Assembly: GCF_000938255.1 (NCBI RefSeq)
Contig: NZ_JYMR01000011.1
Coordinates: 1 to 64,000 of the forward strand
DNA from: Bradyrhizobium sp. LTSP849
GTDB lineage: Bacteria; Pseudomonadota; Alphaproteobacteria; Rhizobiales; Xanthobacteraceae
DNA length: 64,000 nucleotides
Reading direction: 5' to 3'
This document shows positions 18,842-27,797 of the stretch, piece by piece. Under the pieces are notes generated by a model. It was not told the origin of the DNA. It worked only from the letters and a program-made list of their open reading frames with translations, and ran no database searches. Numbering within the stretch: position 1 is the stretch's first letter; the number at the start of each line of letters is the position of its first letter. Position numbers and translations under genes: made by a program.

Positions 18842-18939
18842 CGGCTGTCGTCCCTCAGGTCTATAGCACGACATTCTCTTCGCAGTTGCCCACATCCGCC
18901 CGCCTGTGCCAAGACGCCTGCACCTGGAGGGGTTTTATC

Positions 18940-20220
18940 ATGACCGTACTCATCGCCGGTGGCGGCATCGGCGGGTTGACGCTTGCGCTCAGCCTGCACG
19001 GAATCGGCGTTCCCGCAAAAGTGTTCGAGAGCGTCGCGGAACTGAAGCCGCTCGGCGTCGGCATCAACGTGCTGCCGCATGCGGTGCGCGAGCTGATCGA
19101 GCTCGGGCTGATGGACAAGCTCGATGCCAGCGGCGTACGCACGCGCGAGCTCGCCTATTTCTCCAAGCACGGCAAGCCGATCTGGAGCGAGCCGCGCGGG
19201 CTGGAAGCCGGATACAAATGGCCGCAATTCTCGATCCATCGCGGCACGCTCCAGCAGCTCCTGCTCAACACCGCGATCGAGCGGCTCGGCCGCGAGAATA
19301 TCCTGACCAGCCATCATCTGACCGGATGGAGCGAGACCGCTGATGGCGTCCGCGCCGATTTCATCGACAAGGCGACCGGCAAGGCCGCAGGGACCTACGA
19401 CGGCGCGATCCTGATCGCCGCCGACGGCATCCATTCCGCCGCGCGAGAAAAGCTCTATCCGCAGGAGGGACCGCCGATCTGGAACGGCCGCATCCTCTGG
19501 CGCGGCGTGACACCGTCGAAAGCGTTCCTCAGCGGGCGCACCATGATCATGGCCGGGCACGAGATCCTGAAATTCGTCTGCTATCCCATCAGCAAGGCGC
19601 CGGATGCAAACGGCAACCATCTGATCAACTGGGTCGCCGAGCGCCACATGCCGCCGACCTATCAGTGGCGCCGCGAGGACTACAACCGCACCGCGCGGCT
19701 GGATGAATTTCTGCCCTGGTTCGAGAGCTGGCAGTTCGACTGGCTCGACGTCCCCGGCCTGATCAAGAACTGCCCGCACGCCTATGAATATCCGCTGGTC
19801 GATCGCGATCCGGTGTCGCAATGGACGTTTGGCCGCGTCACGCTGATGGGCGACGCCGCGCATCCGATGTACCCGATCGGCTCGAACGGCGCCTCGCAGG
19901 CGATCCTCGATGCCCGGACTATCACGCGTGAGATTCTTGCGCATGGCCCAACCAATGCGGCGCTGCTCGCCTACGAGGCCGAGCGCAGGCCGGCGACCAC
20001 TGACCTCGTGCTGCTCAACCGCAAGAACGGTCCCGAGCAGGTGATGCAGCTCGTCGAGGAGCGCGCGCCTGACGGCTTTGAGGTCGTCACCGACGTGCTC
20101 TCGCAGAAGGAGCTGGAAGACATCGCCGCGAACTACAAGCGCGTTGCGGGTTTCCAGGTCGAGGCGCTGAACGCGAAACCGGCGATCGTGAGTGGGGATG
20201 CGAAGCGCGTGGGGGCGTGA
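18940..20220 (+). CDS. FAD-dependent aromatic-ring hydroxylase-like monooxygenase
   Basis: The 426-residue protein is a group A flavin monooxygenase of the UbiH/PHBH type. The FAD dinucleotide motif is GGGIGGLTLALSLHGIG at the start, a DG motif occurs in AILIAADGIHSAAREKL, and the second FAD motif in GRVTLMGDAAHPMYPIGSNG. These enzymes use NAD(P)H and O2 to hydroxylate aromatic substrates. There is no membrane segment. ATG 18940 has a GGAGGGG site 7 bases upstream. Nearby genes give no pathway, so the substrate is open. Confidence 0.88.
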   Translation: MTVLIAGGGIGGLTLALSLHGIGVPAKVFESVAELKPLGVGINVLPHAVRELIELGLMDKLDASGVRTRELAYFSKHGKPIWSEPRGLEAGYKWPQFSIHRGTLQQLLLNTAIERLGRENILTSHHLTGWSETADGVRADFIDKATGKAAGTYDGAILIAADGIHSAAREKLYPQEGPPIWNGRILWRGVTPSKAFLSGRTMIMAGHEILKFVCYPISKAPDANGNHLINWVAERHMPPTYQWRREDYNRTARLDEFLPWFESWQFDWLDVPGLIKNCPHAYEYPLVDRDPVSQWTFGRVTLMGDAAHPMYPIGSNGASQAILDARTITREILAHGPTNAALLAYEAERRPATTDLVLLNRKNGPEQVMQLVEERAPDGFEVVTDVLSQKELEDIAANYKRVAGFQVEALNAKPAIVSGDAKRVGA

Positions 20221-20270
20221 GTTCGGCTCAATATCCATAGTGCTTTCGCACGAAGCGAGATGCGCATTGA

Positions 20271-20430
20271 TGTGCCCTCGCCCTTGCGGGAGAGGGCAGC
20301 GACGCCCGTAAACGCAGACTCACTCGGGTGAGGGGTCTGTCTCCGCGCGTGACTCGCGCGCGTTAGTGTTCGCTGAAGCAACCCCTCATCCGGCGCTTCG
20401 CGCCACCTTCTCCCGCAAGGGGAGAAGGTG
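20271..20430. repeat. Interspersed palindromic repeat family B, copy 2
   Basis: The unit starts TGTGCCCTCGCCCTTGCGGG and ends in CACCTTCTCCCGCAAGGG and GAGAAGGTG. It shares long blocks with 7237-7386, including GGGTGAGGGG and CCTCATCCGGCGCTTCGCG, and differs mainly in the middle. It separates the convergent FAD monooxygenase and thioesterase genes. Confidence 0.8.
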
Positions 20431-20449
20431 CACCGCGTGCGCGGCTAGA

Positions 20450-20872
20450 CTATTTACCCACCACCCTCGCGGCTTCGAGCAGCCGCTCGCTGGCCGTTGC
20501 TGTCGCAAGCACTGTGCCGTCCTCCGCCATTAGCTTGGCCTCGACGAACGCGATGGTCTTGCCGAGTTGCGTCACCGTTGCTTCGGCGATGATCGGGCCG
20601 GGCCCGGCGGGGCTCAGAAAATTGACCGTCATGCTGATGGTGGTGGTGTAGAGCCGGCCCTCGCTCATCACGAGCACCGCGGGCCCCATCGTGTCATCGA
20701 GCATGGCCGAGAGCATGCCGCCCTGGATGAAGCCCGCCGGATTGCAGAACTCAGGTCTCCCCTCGAAGGCAAGCTTGATCCAGCCATCCGCGGGACGGGC
20801 ATCGAGCAGGCGCCATCCCAACAGCTCGGCGCAGGGCGGCCTTTTGAAGTTGTCGAGCGCGGTCTTGACCAT
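20450..20872 (-). CDS. PaaI-family thioesterase (hotdog fold)
   Basis: This 140-residue hotdog-fold protein has the PaaI-type core: a FCNPAGFIQGGMLSAMLDDT helix region, where the Asp near the N-terminus of the central helix acts in catalysis, and a TTTISMTVNFLSPA strand. Such enzymes hydrolyse acyl- or aryl-CoA thioesters. ATG 20872 is preceded by GGAGG at a workable distance and is preferred over the upstream start at 20962. It lies just downstream of mutY on the same strand, with a 67-base gap, so it may share its transcript. Confidence 0.85.
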   Translation of the reverse strand: MVKTALDNFKRPPCAELLGWRLLDARPADGWIKLAFEGRPEFCNPAGFIQGGMLSAMLDDTMGPAVLVMSEGRLYTTTISMTVNFLSPAGPGPIIAEATVTQLGKTIAFVEAKLMAEDGTVLATATASERLLEAARVVGK

Positions 20873-20939
20873 GCCAACCTCCGTGACCCCCGACAGATAG
20901 CGTAGGCCTGCTGACAGCCTGGTGTCAGCAGGATGTCGG

Positions 20940-22031
20940 CTAGCGGCCCAGCGCGTGCGCAATCACCTTGCGCATGACGTTGGGCAGCGCCTCGTCGGCA
21001 AGCGTCGCGATCGGCACCCAGCGCATGCCATTGGGTGCGCGCGTGCGGGCTTCGGCTTTTGCGGTGTAGACCACGAGCTCCAGCGGGAAATGCGTGAAGA
21101 CGTGGGTGACCACGCCGACCTTGCGCTGCCAGCGCGATAGTCCCTTCAGCTCCGGCGCCTGCTGCTTCGCGGTCGTATCCTCCTGACCGGCAAGCCAATC
21201 CGAGCCCGGCACTTCCGTCATGCCGCCGAGCAGGCCTTTCTCGGCACGGGTGCGGACCAACAGCTCATCGCCACGCGTGACGATGAAAGCCGCACCACGG
21301 CGCAGCGTTCCGCTTTTCTTCGGCGTCTTGCGCGGAAAACTCTCCTGCGTCCCCTGCGCGCGCGCCGTGCAATCCTCGTTCAGCGGACATAGCGAGCAGG
21401 CCGGCTTCTTCGGCGTGCAGATCGAAGAGCCCAAATCCATCAGTGCCTGTGCGCTGTCGCCGGCGCGCGAATCCGCGAGCATCGTCGCCGCCAATTGCTG
21501 GATCAGCGGCTTGGCCTGCGGGAGCTCTTCTTCAACTGCAAAGAGCCGAGACACCACACGCTCGATATTGCCGTCGACCGGCATGGTGCGGCGATCGAAG
21601 GCGATCGCGGCAATTGCGGCCGCCGTGTAGGGCCCGATCCCCGGCAGCGCGCGCAGCCCCTCCTCCGTGTCGGGAAACACGCCGCCATGCTCGCGCGTCA
21701 CCGCGACCGCACAGGCATAGAGATTGCGCGCACGCGAGTAATAGCCGAGCCCGGCCCACATCCGCAGCACGTCATCCTGCGAGGCTTGGCCCAGCGCAGT
21801 CACATCAGGCCAGCGCGCGACGAATTTCTCGAAATAGGGCCCGACGGCCTTCACCGTGGTCTGCTGGAGCATGATCTCCGACAGCCAGACACGGTAGGGA
21901 TCAGACGTCTCGCCGGGAAGGGCCCGCCAGGGCAACCGACGGCGGTGACGGTCGTACCAATCGAGCAGCAGCTTCGGACGGTCAACCGCCGCCGAATGTC
22001 GTTGCCGCTTGATGGCCGTCGTTGGGGACAT
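20940..22031 (-). CDS. mutY: A/G-specific adenine DNA glycosylase MutY
   Basis: MutY removes adenine paired with 8-oxoguanine. All hallmarks are present in its 363 residues: catalytic Glu52 in SEIMLQQTTV, the helix-hairpin-helix LPGIGPYTAAAI at 129-140, catalytic Asp153 in MPVDGNIERV, and the 4Fe-4S ligands Cys205, Cys212, Cys215 and Cys221 (CX6CX2CX5C). The C-terminal NUDIX-like domain that reads 8-oxoG starts near residue 240. ATG 22031 is the only reasonable start. It is divergent from the higBA remnant. Confidence 0.96.
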   Translation of the reverse strand: MSPTTAIKRQRHSAAVDRPKLLLDWYDRHRRRLPWRALPGETSDPYRVWLSEIMLQQTTVKAVGPYFEKFVARWPDVTALGQASQDDVLRMWAGLGYYSRARNLYACAVAVTREHGGVFPDTEEGLRALPGIGPYTAAAIAAIAFDRRTMPVDGNIERVVSRLFAVEEELPQAKPLIQQLAATMLADSRAGDSAQALMDLGSSICTPKKPACSLCPLNEDCTARAQGTQESFPRKTPKKSGTLRRGAAFIVTRGDELLVRTRAEKGLLGGMTEVPGSDWLAGQEDTTAKQQAPELKGLSRWQRKVGVVTHVFTHFPLELVVYTAKAEARTRAPNGMRWVPIATLADEALPNVMRKVIAHALGR

Positions 22032-22088
22032 TGAAGCCTTCTAAGGGAGGATTCGGCGGGTGACCAGCGTTGGGCAGGCAGTTGTACG

Positions 22089-22109
22089 CTATAACGCCTT
22101 GCGTTATAG
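22089..22109 (+). promoter_or_regulatory. Operator palindrome of the higBA locus
   Basis: CTATAACGC at 22089-22097 and GCGTTATAG at 22101-22109 are exact inverted repeats around CTT. The palindrome ends six bases before the toxin ATG, as is usual for HigA autorepression, and is fully preserved although the toxin gene is broken. Confidence 0.7.
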
Positions 22110-22115
22110 ATCAGC

Positions 22116-22395
22116 ATGATCCAGAGCTTCGCAAACTCCGAGACAGAGCTGATCTGGTCCCGGCGGCGAAGTCGGAAATTGCCAGCTGATATCCAGAACG
22201 TCGCCCTGCGAAAGCTGCGTTTGCTGAACCAGGCCCGGGTATTGAACGATCTCAGGATTCCTCCGGGCAACCGGCTCGAGGCAAGCGGACCGCCAGGGCC
22301 AGCATTCGATCCGGATCAATGATCAATGGCGCATCTGCTTCATCTGGGATGAGGGAGGACCGAGAGATGTCGAAATCGTCGACTACCACGGGTAG
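22116..22395 (+). pseudogene. higB: HigB/RelE-type toxin gene with internal frameshift
   Basis: The first frame encodes a typical HigB N-terminus (MIQSFANSETELIWSRRRSR, then LRKLRLLNQARVLNDLRIPPGNRLEA). After base 22277 or so family similarity jumps to another frame, which continues as DRQGQHSIRINDQWRICFIW and EIVDYHG to TAG 22393-22395. The gap between the two parts is 4 bases where the family has about 9, so the change is a net loss of 5 bases or an equivalent shift. The translated product would end at 22322 with 68 residues and would lack the RNA-binding core strand that ends FIW. HigB is a ribosome-dependent mRNA endonuclease; this one is almost surely inactive. Confidence 0.8.
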
Positions 22396-22690
22396 GAGCG
22401 GGCTTCTTCGCAATCCCCATCCGGGTGAAATCCTGCTGGAGGAATTTTTGAAGCCGATGGAGCTCAGCCAGAACGCGCTGGCGCGCGCCGTTCGCGTGCC
22501 GCCACGCCGGATCAACGAGATCGTCCTGGGCAAGCGTGATATCACGGCCGACACGGACCTGCGGCTCGCCCGCTATTTTGGCCTGTCGGAAGGCTTTTTC
22601 CTGGGCCTCCAGATGGACTACGATCTCATGCAGCGGCGCCGCGAGATTGATCGCGACTTGAAGGCCATCCGGCCCCGCGCGGCAGCATAG
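22367..22690 (+). CDS. higA: HigA-type antitoxin (XRE-family HTH)
   Basis: The 107-residue protein has the HigA arrangement: HPGEILLEEFLKPMELSQNA, the helix-turn-helix NALARAVRVPPRRINEIVLG with KRDITADTDLRLARYFG, and a C-terminal dimer helix. It would repress its own operon at the palindrome at 22089 and, with an intact partner, neutralise HigB. ATG 22367 follows a GGGAGGA site and overlaps the end of the broken toxin gene, the normal higBA layout. As the toxin is frameshifted, this is an orphan antitoxin that may persist as a regulator. Confidence 0.88.
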   Translation: MSKSSTTTGRSGLLRNPHPGEILLEEFLKPMELSQNALARAVRVPPRRINEIVLGKRDITADTDLRLARYFGLSEGFFLGLQMDYDLMQRRREIDRDLKAIRPRAAA

Positions 22691-22692
22691 CT

Positions 22693-23181
22693 ATGGCCCG
22701 CATATACAAACCCGGCCCCATCAGCGCAAAGCCGCTGTCGCTGCTGCTCAACGACGTCTTTGCCGAGGCCTATGCCAAGCAGGGTTTTGCCGCGCGCGAG
22801 CTGGTGACGCGGTGGGCGCAGATTGCCGGACCGGAGATCGCGGCCCATGCCGAGCCGCTGAAGATGCAATGGCCGCGACCGGTCGAGGGCCAGCCGCAGG
22901 AGCCGGCGACGCTGGTGCTGCGGGTCGAGGGGCCGATGGCGCTGGAGATCCAGCACTCGGCCGATGTCATCCTGGAGCGGGTCAACCGCTTCTTCGGCTG
23001 GAGCGCGGTCGGCAAGCTCGCCTTCCGCCAAGCCCCCCTGTCACGCGCCCGGCGCCCGGTGCGGCCCGGCCCGCCGGACCCCAAGGCCGTCGCCAAGGTC
23101 GCCGAGGACCTGGGCGACATCGAAGATGAACAATTGAAAACCGCGCTGGCGCGGCTCGGGGCCGCAATCAAGCGAAATTGA
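22693..23181 (+). CDS. DciA-family protein (DUF721)
   Basis: The 162-residue product has the DUF721 core: LLNDVFAEAYAKQGFAAREL, then VTRWAQIAGPEIAAHAEPLK, and LEIQHSADVILERVNRFFG. DciA proteins are the ancestral loaders of the replicative helicase DnaB and replace DnaC in most bacteria. The C-terminal third is Pro/Arg rich and less conserved. It starts two bases after the higA stop and is probably transcribed with it and with the downstream dsbA-like gene. Confidence 0.85.
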   Translation: MARIYKPGPISAKPLSLLLNDVFAEAYAKQGFAARELVTRWAQIAGPEIAAHAEPLKMQWPRPVEGQPQEPATLVLRVEGPMALEIQHSADVILERVNRFFGWSAVGKLAFRQAPLSRARRPVRPGPPDPKAVAKVAEDLGDIEDEQLKTALARLGAAIKRN

Positions 23182-23308
23182 GCCTTATTCTGCCGCCAAT
23201 CTGGGCCTGTCCTTGCGGCGCGCCATTGCCTCAAACGACGTTTCAAGCTAGCGACAGGCCGCTCGGGAAGGGAACCGGGCGAGACCACGCCAATCCCGGG
23301 AGCCGACC

Positions 23309-23965
23309 TTGATCATCACCCGCCGCGCCTTCACCACGATGCTGTCGCTGACCGGGCTTGCCGCGCTCGCCGGGCTCTCGCCGCTGCGGTTCATCTCCGA
23401 AGCCATGGCCCAGGCCGCCGCTGACGTCGCGAAGCCGGTGTCGCTGCCCGACATGGCGCTCGGGTCGAAGGACGCCGCCGTCACCATCACCGAATTCGCC
23501 TCGATGACCTGCCCGCATTGCGCGGCCTTCAACGAGCAGGTGTTCCCCAAGATCAAGTCGGAATACATCGACACCGGCAAGGTGCGTTACATCTTCCGCG
23601 AATTCCCGCTCGACATCAAAGCCGCCGCCGGCTCGATGCTGTCGCGCTGCATCGCCAATGGCGACGCGCCGAAATATTTTGCGGTCACCGACATGCTGTT
23701 CCGCCAGCAGAACGACTGGGTGATGAAGAACACCACTGAGACACTGGCGCGGATCGGCAAGCAGGCCGGCCTCACCCAGCAGCAGGTCGAAGCCTGCCTG
23801 AAGGATCAGGCGCTGCTCGACAAGATCGCCGCCGACCAGAAATATGCGAGCGACGTTCTGAAGGTCGATTCCACGCCGACCTTCTTCGTCAACGGCGAGA
23901 AAATCAAAGGCGAGACCTCGTTCGAGGAATTCGCCAAGAAGATCAATCCGCTGCTGAAGAGCTGA
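23309..23965 (+). CDS. DsbA-family thiol:disulfide oxidoreductase with Tat-like signal
   Basis: The 218-residue exported protein has a thioredoxin fold with the active site CPHC in FASMTCPHCAAFNEQVFPKI, an inserted helical domain, and the cis-Pro VDSTPTFFVNGEKIKG. It belongs to the DsbA/DsbG-like group near BdbD, oxidising or isomerising periplasmic cysteines. The N-terminus ITRRAFTTMLSLTGLAALAG is a Tat-type signal ending AMAQAA. The start is TTG at 23309 with GGGAG upstream; using the later ATG would remove the twin Arg. Confidence 0.9.
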   Translation: MIITRRAFTTMLSLTGLAALAGLSPLRFISEAMAQAAADVAKPVSLPDMALGSKDAAVTITEFASMTCPHCAAFNEQVFPKIKSEYIDTGKVRYIFREFPLDIKAAAGSMLSRCIANGDAPKYFAVTDMLFRQQNDWVMKNTTETLARIGKQAGLTQQQVEACLKDQALLDKIAADQKYASDVLKVDSTPTFFVNGEKIKGETSFEEFAKKINPLLKS

Positions 23966-23996
23966 TTCGCTCGTCAAGGTCCTGATTCGCATCTCA

Positions 23997-24042
23997 AAAG
24001 CCGTATCTTTCCCGGCATAAATCCCTTGGGAAAAGCGGCTTT
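23997..24042 (+). terminator. Possible terminator hairpin after the dsbA-like gene
   Basis: AAAGCCG at 23997 pairs with CGGCTTT ending at 24042, enclosing an inner TTTCCC / GGGAAA stem. It lies 32 bases after the dsbA-like stop; the T-run is short, so termination is uncertain. Confidence 0.4.
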
Positions 24043-24182
24043 CGCAGGTTGCCCTCGCGGCGCACCGCGGCCATTGTCCGACCGCATGAGGCGCCTCGCG
24101 CGACTCGCCCGGATAGCGACACTGCCTTCCATGGTATTGTCCCGGCAGGGGGATTCGCGCCTGCCAAAAGAGATGCGTGCTT

Positions 24183-27100
24183 ATGAAAATCACCCGCCTG
24201 CGCCTACACGGCTTCAAGTCCTTCGTTGAGCCCACGGACTTCGTCATCGAGCCCGGCCTGACCGGCGTGGTCGGTCCCAACGGCTGCGGCAAGTCGAATC
24301 TCGTCGAGGCGTTGCGCTGGGCGATGGGCGAGACCTCGTACAAATCGCTGCGCGCCGCCGACATGGATGCGGTGATCTTCGCAGGCTCCGGCAATCGTCC
24401 CGCGCGCAACCACGCCGAAGTGACGATGACGATCGACAACGCCGATCGCACTGCGCCTGCGGCGGTGAACGACAGCCAGCTTCTCGAAATCTCCCGCCGC
24501 ATCGAGCGCGAGGCCGGTTCGGTCTATCGCATCAACGGCCGCGACGTGCGCGCCCGCGACGTGCAGATCCTGTTTGCGGACGCCGCCACCGGCGCGCGCT
24601 CGCCCGCCCTCGTCCACCAGGGCAAGATCGGCGAAATCATCCAGGCCAAGCCCGAGCAGCGCCGCCGCGTGCTGGAAGACGCCGCCGGCGTCGCCGGTCT
24701 TCACGCCCGCCGCCACGAGGCCGAGCTGCGGCTCAAGGCGGCCGAAACCAACCTTACCCGCGTCGAGGACGTGATCGGCCAGCTCGCGGGCCAGATGGAA
24801 GGCCTCAAGAAGCAGGCCCGCCAGGCCGTGCGCTATCGCGAGGTCGCATCCAAAGTCCGCAAGGCGGAAGCCACCCTGTTCCATCTGCGCTGGATCGGCG
24901 CCCACGCCGACGTGAATGAGTCCGGCCAGACCCATGATCTCGCGGTCCGCGAGATGGCCGAGCGCACCCAGCATCAGGCCGAAGCGGCCCGCATCCAGGC
25001 GATTCGTGCCGCCGAAATGCCGGCGCTGCGCGACGCGGAAGCGCGCGCCGCAGCAGGCCTTCAGCGCCTCACCAATGCGCGCGAACTGCTCGACCGCGAG
25101 GAAGAGCGCGCCAAGGAGCGCGTCGCCGAGCTCGAGCGCCGCCTGGCGCAGTTCGAAGGCGACATCGCCCGGGCCCAGCAGCAGACCATGGATGCCGATG
25201 TCGCGCTCGAGCGGCTCGACACCGAAGACGCCGAGCTGAAGGAAGAGATCAAGTCGCGCGTCGAGAAGCGCTCCGGCGTCGACGAGCGCGTCTCTGAAGC
25301 AGAAGCGACGCTGACCGAAGCCGAGGGCCAGTTCTCCGAGCTCACCACCGCGCTCGCCGACCTCACCGCCAAGCGCAATCAGCTCGAGGCCAATGTCCGC
25401 ACCCACCGCGACAAGCTCGCCCGGCTCGACCAGGAAATCACCAATGTCGCGGCCGAAGAGCAGAAGCTTGCTGACGAGACCGGCGGTTTCGGTGACCTCG
25501 ACGAGCTGACCGCGACGGTCGAGAACGCGGAACAGACGCTGGCGGCTTCCGAAGCGGCCGCCCAGGCGAGCGAATCCGCCCATGTCGCCGCACGCCAGAC
25601 GCTGGAATCCTCGCGCTCACCGCTGAACGAGGCCGACAAGCGCGTGCAGCGGCTCGAGACCGAGGCGCGCACGATCTCCAAGATCGTCAACGGCGAGACC
25701 AAGAATCTGTGGCCGCCGATCATCGACGGCATCACCGTCGACAAGGGTTTTGAAAAAGCGATCGGCGCAGCCCTCGGCGACGACCTCGATGCACCCGTCG
25801 ATCCGTCGGCGCCGATGCGCTGGACCAATGCAGGCGTCACCGAAGGCGATCCGGCGCTGCCCGAGGGCGTCGTGCCGCTCGCCGACCACGTGCAGGCGCC
25901 CGCTGAATTGGCGCGCCGCCTGGCGCAGATCGGCGTGGTGCCGCGCGAGCGTGGCGCCGAGCTCGTCTCGCAGCTCAAGACCGGCCAGCGGCTGGTGTCG
26001 CCCGAGGGCGACGTCTGGCGCTGGGACGGCTTTGTCGCCGCCGCTCACGCCCCGACCGGCGCCGCACGGCGGCTGGCCGAGCGCGCCCGCCTCGTCGACC
26101 TCGAGAACGAGCTGGAGCAGGCCCGCATCGACGCGCAGATCCAGCGCCAGGCGCTGGAGAACGCCGAAGCCGAATTGCAGATGGCCGCGAGCACCGAAGG
26201 TGCTGCGCGCGAAGCCTGGCGCGCCGCACAGCGCGAGCTCAACACCGCGCGCGAGCGCCATGCCACCGCCGAGCGCGAGATCAACCGTCATGCCGCCCGC
26301 AAATCGGCGCTGATCGAGGCCCACAGCCGCCTCGCCGCCGACCGCGCCGAGGCCGAGGCCGCGCATGAATACGCCGCCGCCGCGATCTCCGAGCTGCCGC
26401 CCAGCGAAGACGCCGAGATCCGTCTCGCCGCAGTCCGCAGCGACATCGAAGGCCATCGCCGCATGGCCGCCCAAGTGCGCGCCGAGGCGCAGGCGCTGGC
26501 GCGCGAGGCCGAGCTTGCCGACCGCCGCGTGCAGGCGATCCTCGCTGAGCGCACCGAGTGGCAGAACCGCAAGGGCAGCGCGGCCTCCCATATCGACACC
26601 ATCCAGGCCCGCATCACCGAAGTCTCGATCGAACGCAGCGATCTCGAGAACGCGCCCGCCGTGTTCGCGGAGAAGCGCAGCGCGCTGATCACCGAGATCG
26701 AATATGCCGAGAACGACCGCCGCGTCGCTGCCGACGCGCTCGCTTCCGCCGAAACCGCCATGGCGGAGACCGATCGTGCCGCCAAGCTGACGCTCGAAGC
26801 GTTGTCGAGCTCGCGCGAGGCGACCGCACGCGCCGAAGAACGCATGGAAGGCGCGCGGCGCCGCCTCGACGACATCGAGCGCGAAATCCGCGACATGCTC
26901 GAGGTCGAGCCGCAGGCCGTCGCCGGCCTTGCCGAGATCGAGCCCGGCGCGGAATTGCCGCCACTCGGCGAGACCGAGGAAGAGCTGGAGAAGCTCCGCC
27001 GCGACCGCGAGCGCCTCGGCGCCGTCAATTTGCGCGCCGAGGAAGAGCTGCGCGAGGTCGAGACCCAGCACACCAGCCTCACCACCGAGCGCGACGACCT

Positions 27101-27647
27101 CGTCGAAGCCATCAAACGGCTGCGCCAGGGCATCCAGAGCCTCAACAAGGAGGCGCGCGAGCGGCTGCTGACCTCGTTCGAGGTGGTCAACAGCCACTTC
27201 AAGCGGCTGTTCGTCGAGCTGTTCGGCGGCGGCGAGGCGGCACTGCATCTGATCGAGAGCGATGATCCGCTGGAAGCCGGTCTCGAGATCATCGCCAAAC
27301 CGCCGGGCAAGAAGCCGCAGACGTTGTCGCTGCTCTCGGGCGGCGAGCAGGCGCTGACTGCGATGGCGCTGATCTTCGCGGTGTTCCTCACCAATCCCTC
27401 GCCGATCTGCGTGCTGGACGAAGTCGACGCGCCGCTCGACGACCACAATGTCGAGCGCTACTGCAACCTGCTGAACGAGATGACCGCCTCGACCGACACG
27501 CGCTTCGTCATCATCACGCACAACCCGATCACGATGGCGCGGATGAACCGGCTGTTCGGCGTCACCATGGCCGAGCGCGGCGTCTCGCAGCTCGTCTCGG
27601 TGAACCTGCAAGAGGCCGTGGACATTCTCGACCAGAACGTGGCGTGA
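24183..27647 (+). CDS. smc: Chromosome segregation ATPase SMC
   Basis: SMC dimers with ScpA and ScpB extrude DNA loops and compact the nucleoid. The 1154-residue protein has the Walker A GPNGCGKSN at 31-39, two long coiled coils with heptad-rich Glu/Ala/Arg sequence (about 170-500 and 640-1010), the hinge near residues 500-620, the ABC signature LSGGEQALTAMALIFA near 1051 and Walker B CVLDEVDAPLDDHN. The hinge region (IDGITVDKGFEKAIGAALGD) is the form seen in Alphaproteobacteria. ATG 24183 precedes KITRLRLHGFKSF; a GTG at 24177 adds only two residues. scpA and scpB are not nearby. Confidence 0.96.
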   Translation: MKITRLRLHGFKSFVEPTDFVIEPGLTGVVGPNGCGKSNLVEALRWAMGETSYKSLRAADMDAVIFAGSGNRPARNHAEVTMTIDNADRTAPAAVNDSQLLEISRRIEREAGSVYRINGRDVRARDVQILFADAATGARSPALVHQGKIGEIIQAKPEQRRRVLEDAAGVAGLHARRHEAELRLKAAETNLTRVEDVIGQLAGQMEGLKKQARQAVRYREVASKVRKAEATLFHLRWIGAHADVNESGQTHDLAVREMAERTQHQAEAARIQAIRAAEMPALRDAEARAAAGLQRLTNARELLDREEERAKERVAELERRLAQFEGDIARAQQQTMDADVALERLDTEDAELKEEIKSRVEKRSGVDERVSEAEATLTEAEGQFSELTTALADLTAKRNQLEANVRTHRDKLARLDQEITNVAAEEQKLADETGGFGDLDELTATVENAEQTLAASEAAAQASESAHVAARQTLESSRSPLNEADKRVQRLETEARTISKIVNGETKNLWPPIIDGITVDKGFEKAIGAALGDDLDAPVDPSAPMRWTNAGVTEGDPALPEGVVPLADHVQAPAELARRLAQIGVVPRERGAELVSQLKTGQRLVSPEGDVWRWDGFVAAAHAPTGAARRLAERARLVDLENELEQARIDAQIQRQALENAEAELQMAASTEGAAREAWRAAQRELNTARERHATAEREINRHAARKSALIEAHSRLAADRAEAEAAHEYAAAAISELPPSEDAEIRLAAVRSDIEGHRRMAAQVRAEAQALAREAELADRRVQAILAERTEWQNRKGSAASHIDTIQARITEVSIERSDLENAPAVFAEKRSALITEIEYAENDRRVAADALASAETAMAETDRAAKLTLEALSSSREATARAEERMEGARRRLDDIEREIRDMLEVEPQAVAGLAEIEPGAELPPLGETEEELEKLRRDRERLGAVNLRAEEELREVETQHTSLTTERDDLVEAIKRLRQGIQSLNKEARERLLTSFEVVNSHFKRLFVELFGGGEAALHLIESDDPLEAGLEIIAKPPGKKPQTLSLLSGGEQALTAMALIFAVFLTNPSPICVLDEVDAPLDDHNVERYCNLLNEMTASTDTRFVIITHNPITMARMNRLFGVTMAERGVSQLVSVNLQEAVDILDQNVA

Positions 27648-27674
27648 GGCCGCGCGCGTTCGGCAACCATTGAC

Positions 27675-27791
27675 GTCATCATCCGCCTTGTGCGCAAATT
27701 GCGCACTGGAGCGGATGATCCAGTACGCCGCGGCTTCTCGGCTGACGGCCCTATCTCGGAATACTGGATGCCCCGCCTTCGCGGGGCATGA
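27675..27791. repeat. Structured intergenic repeat with nested palindromes (family G)
   Basis: The region fills most of the gap after smc. It holds GTGCGCAA-A-TTGCGCAC (exact palindrome) inside ATCATCCGC / GCGGATGAT arms, then ATCCAGTA paired with TACTGGAT, and a GCCCCGCCTTCGCGGGGC hairpin near 27760-27785 that could end smc transcription. No second copy is in the window. Confidence 0.6.
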
Positions 27792-27797
27792 CCGCGG

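Noticed and set aside
25617-27611. 664-codon frame on the minus strand within smc
   Set aside because: Antisense to the SMC coiled coil; composition mirrors its Glu/Ala/Arg codons and no family is recognisable.
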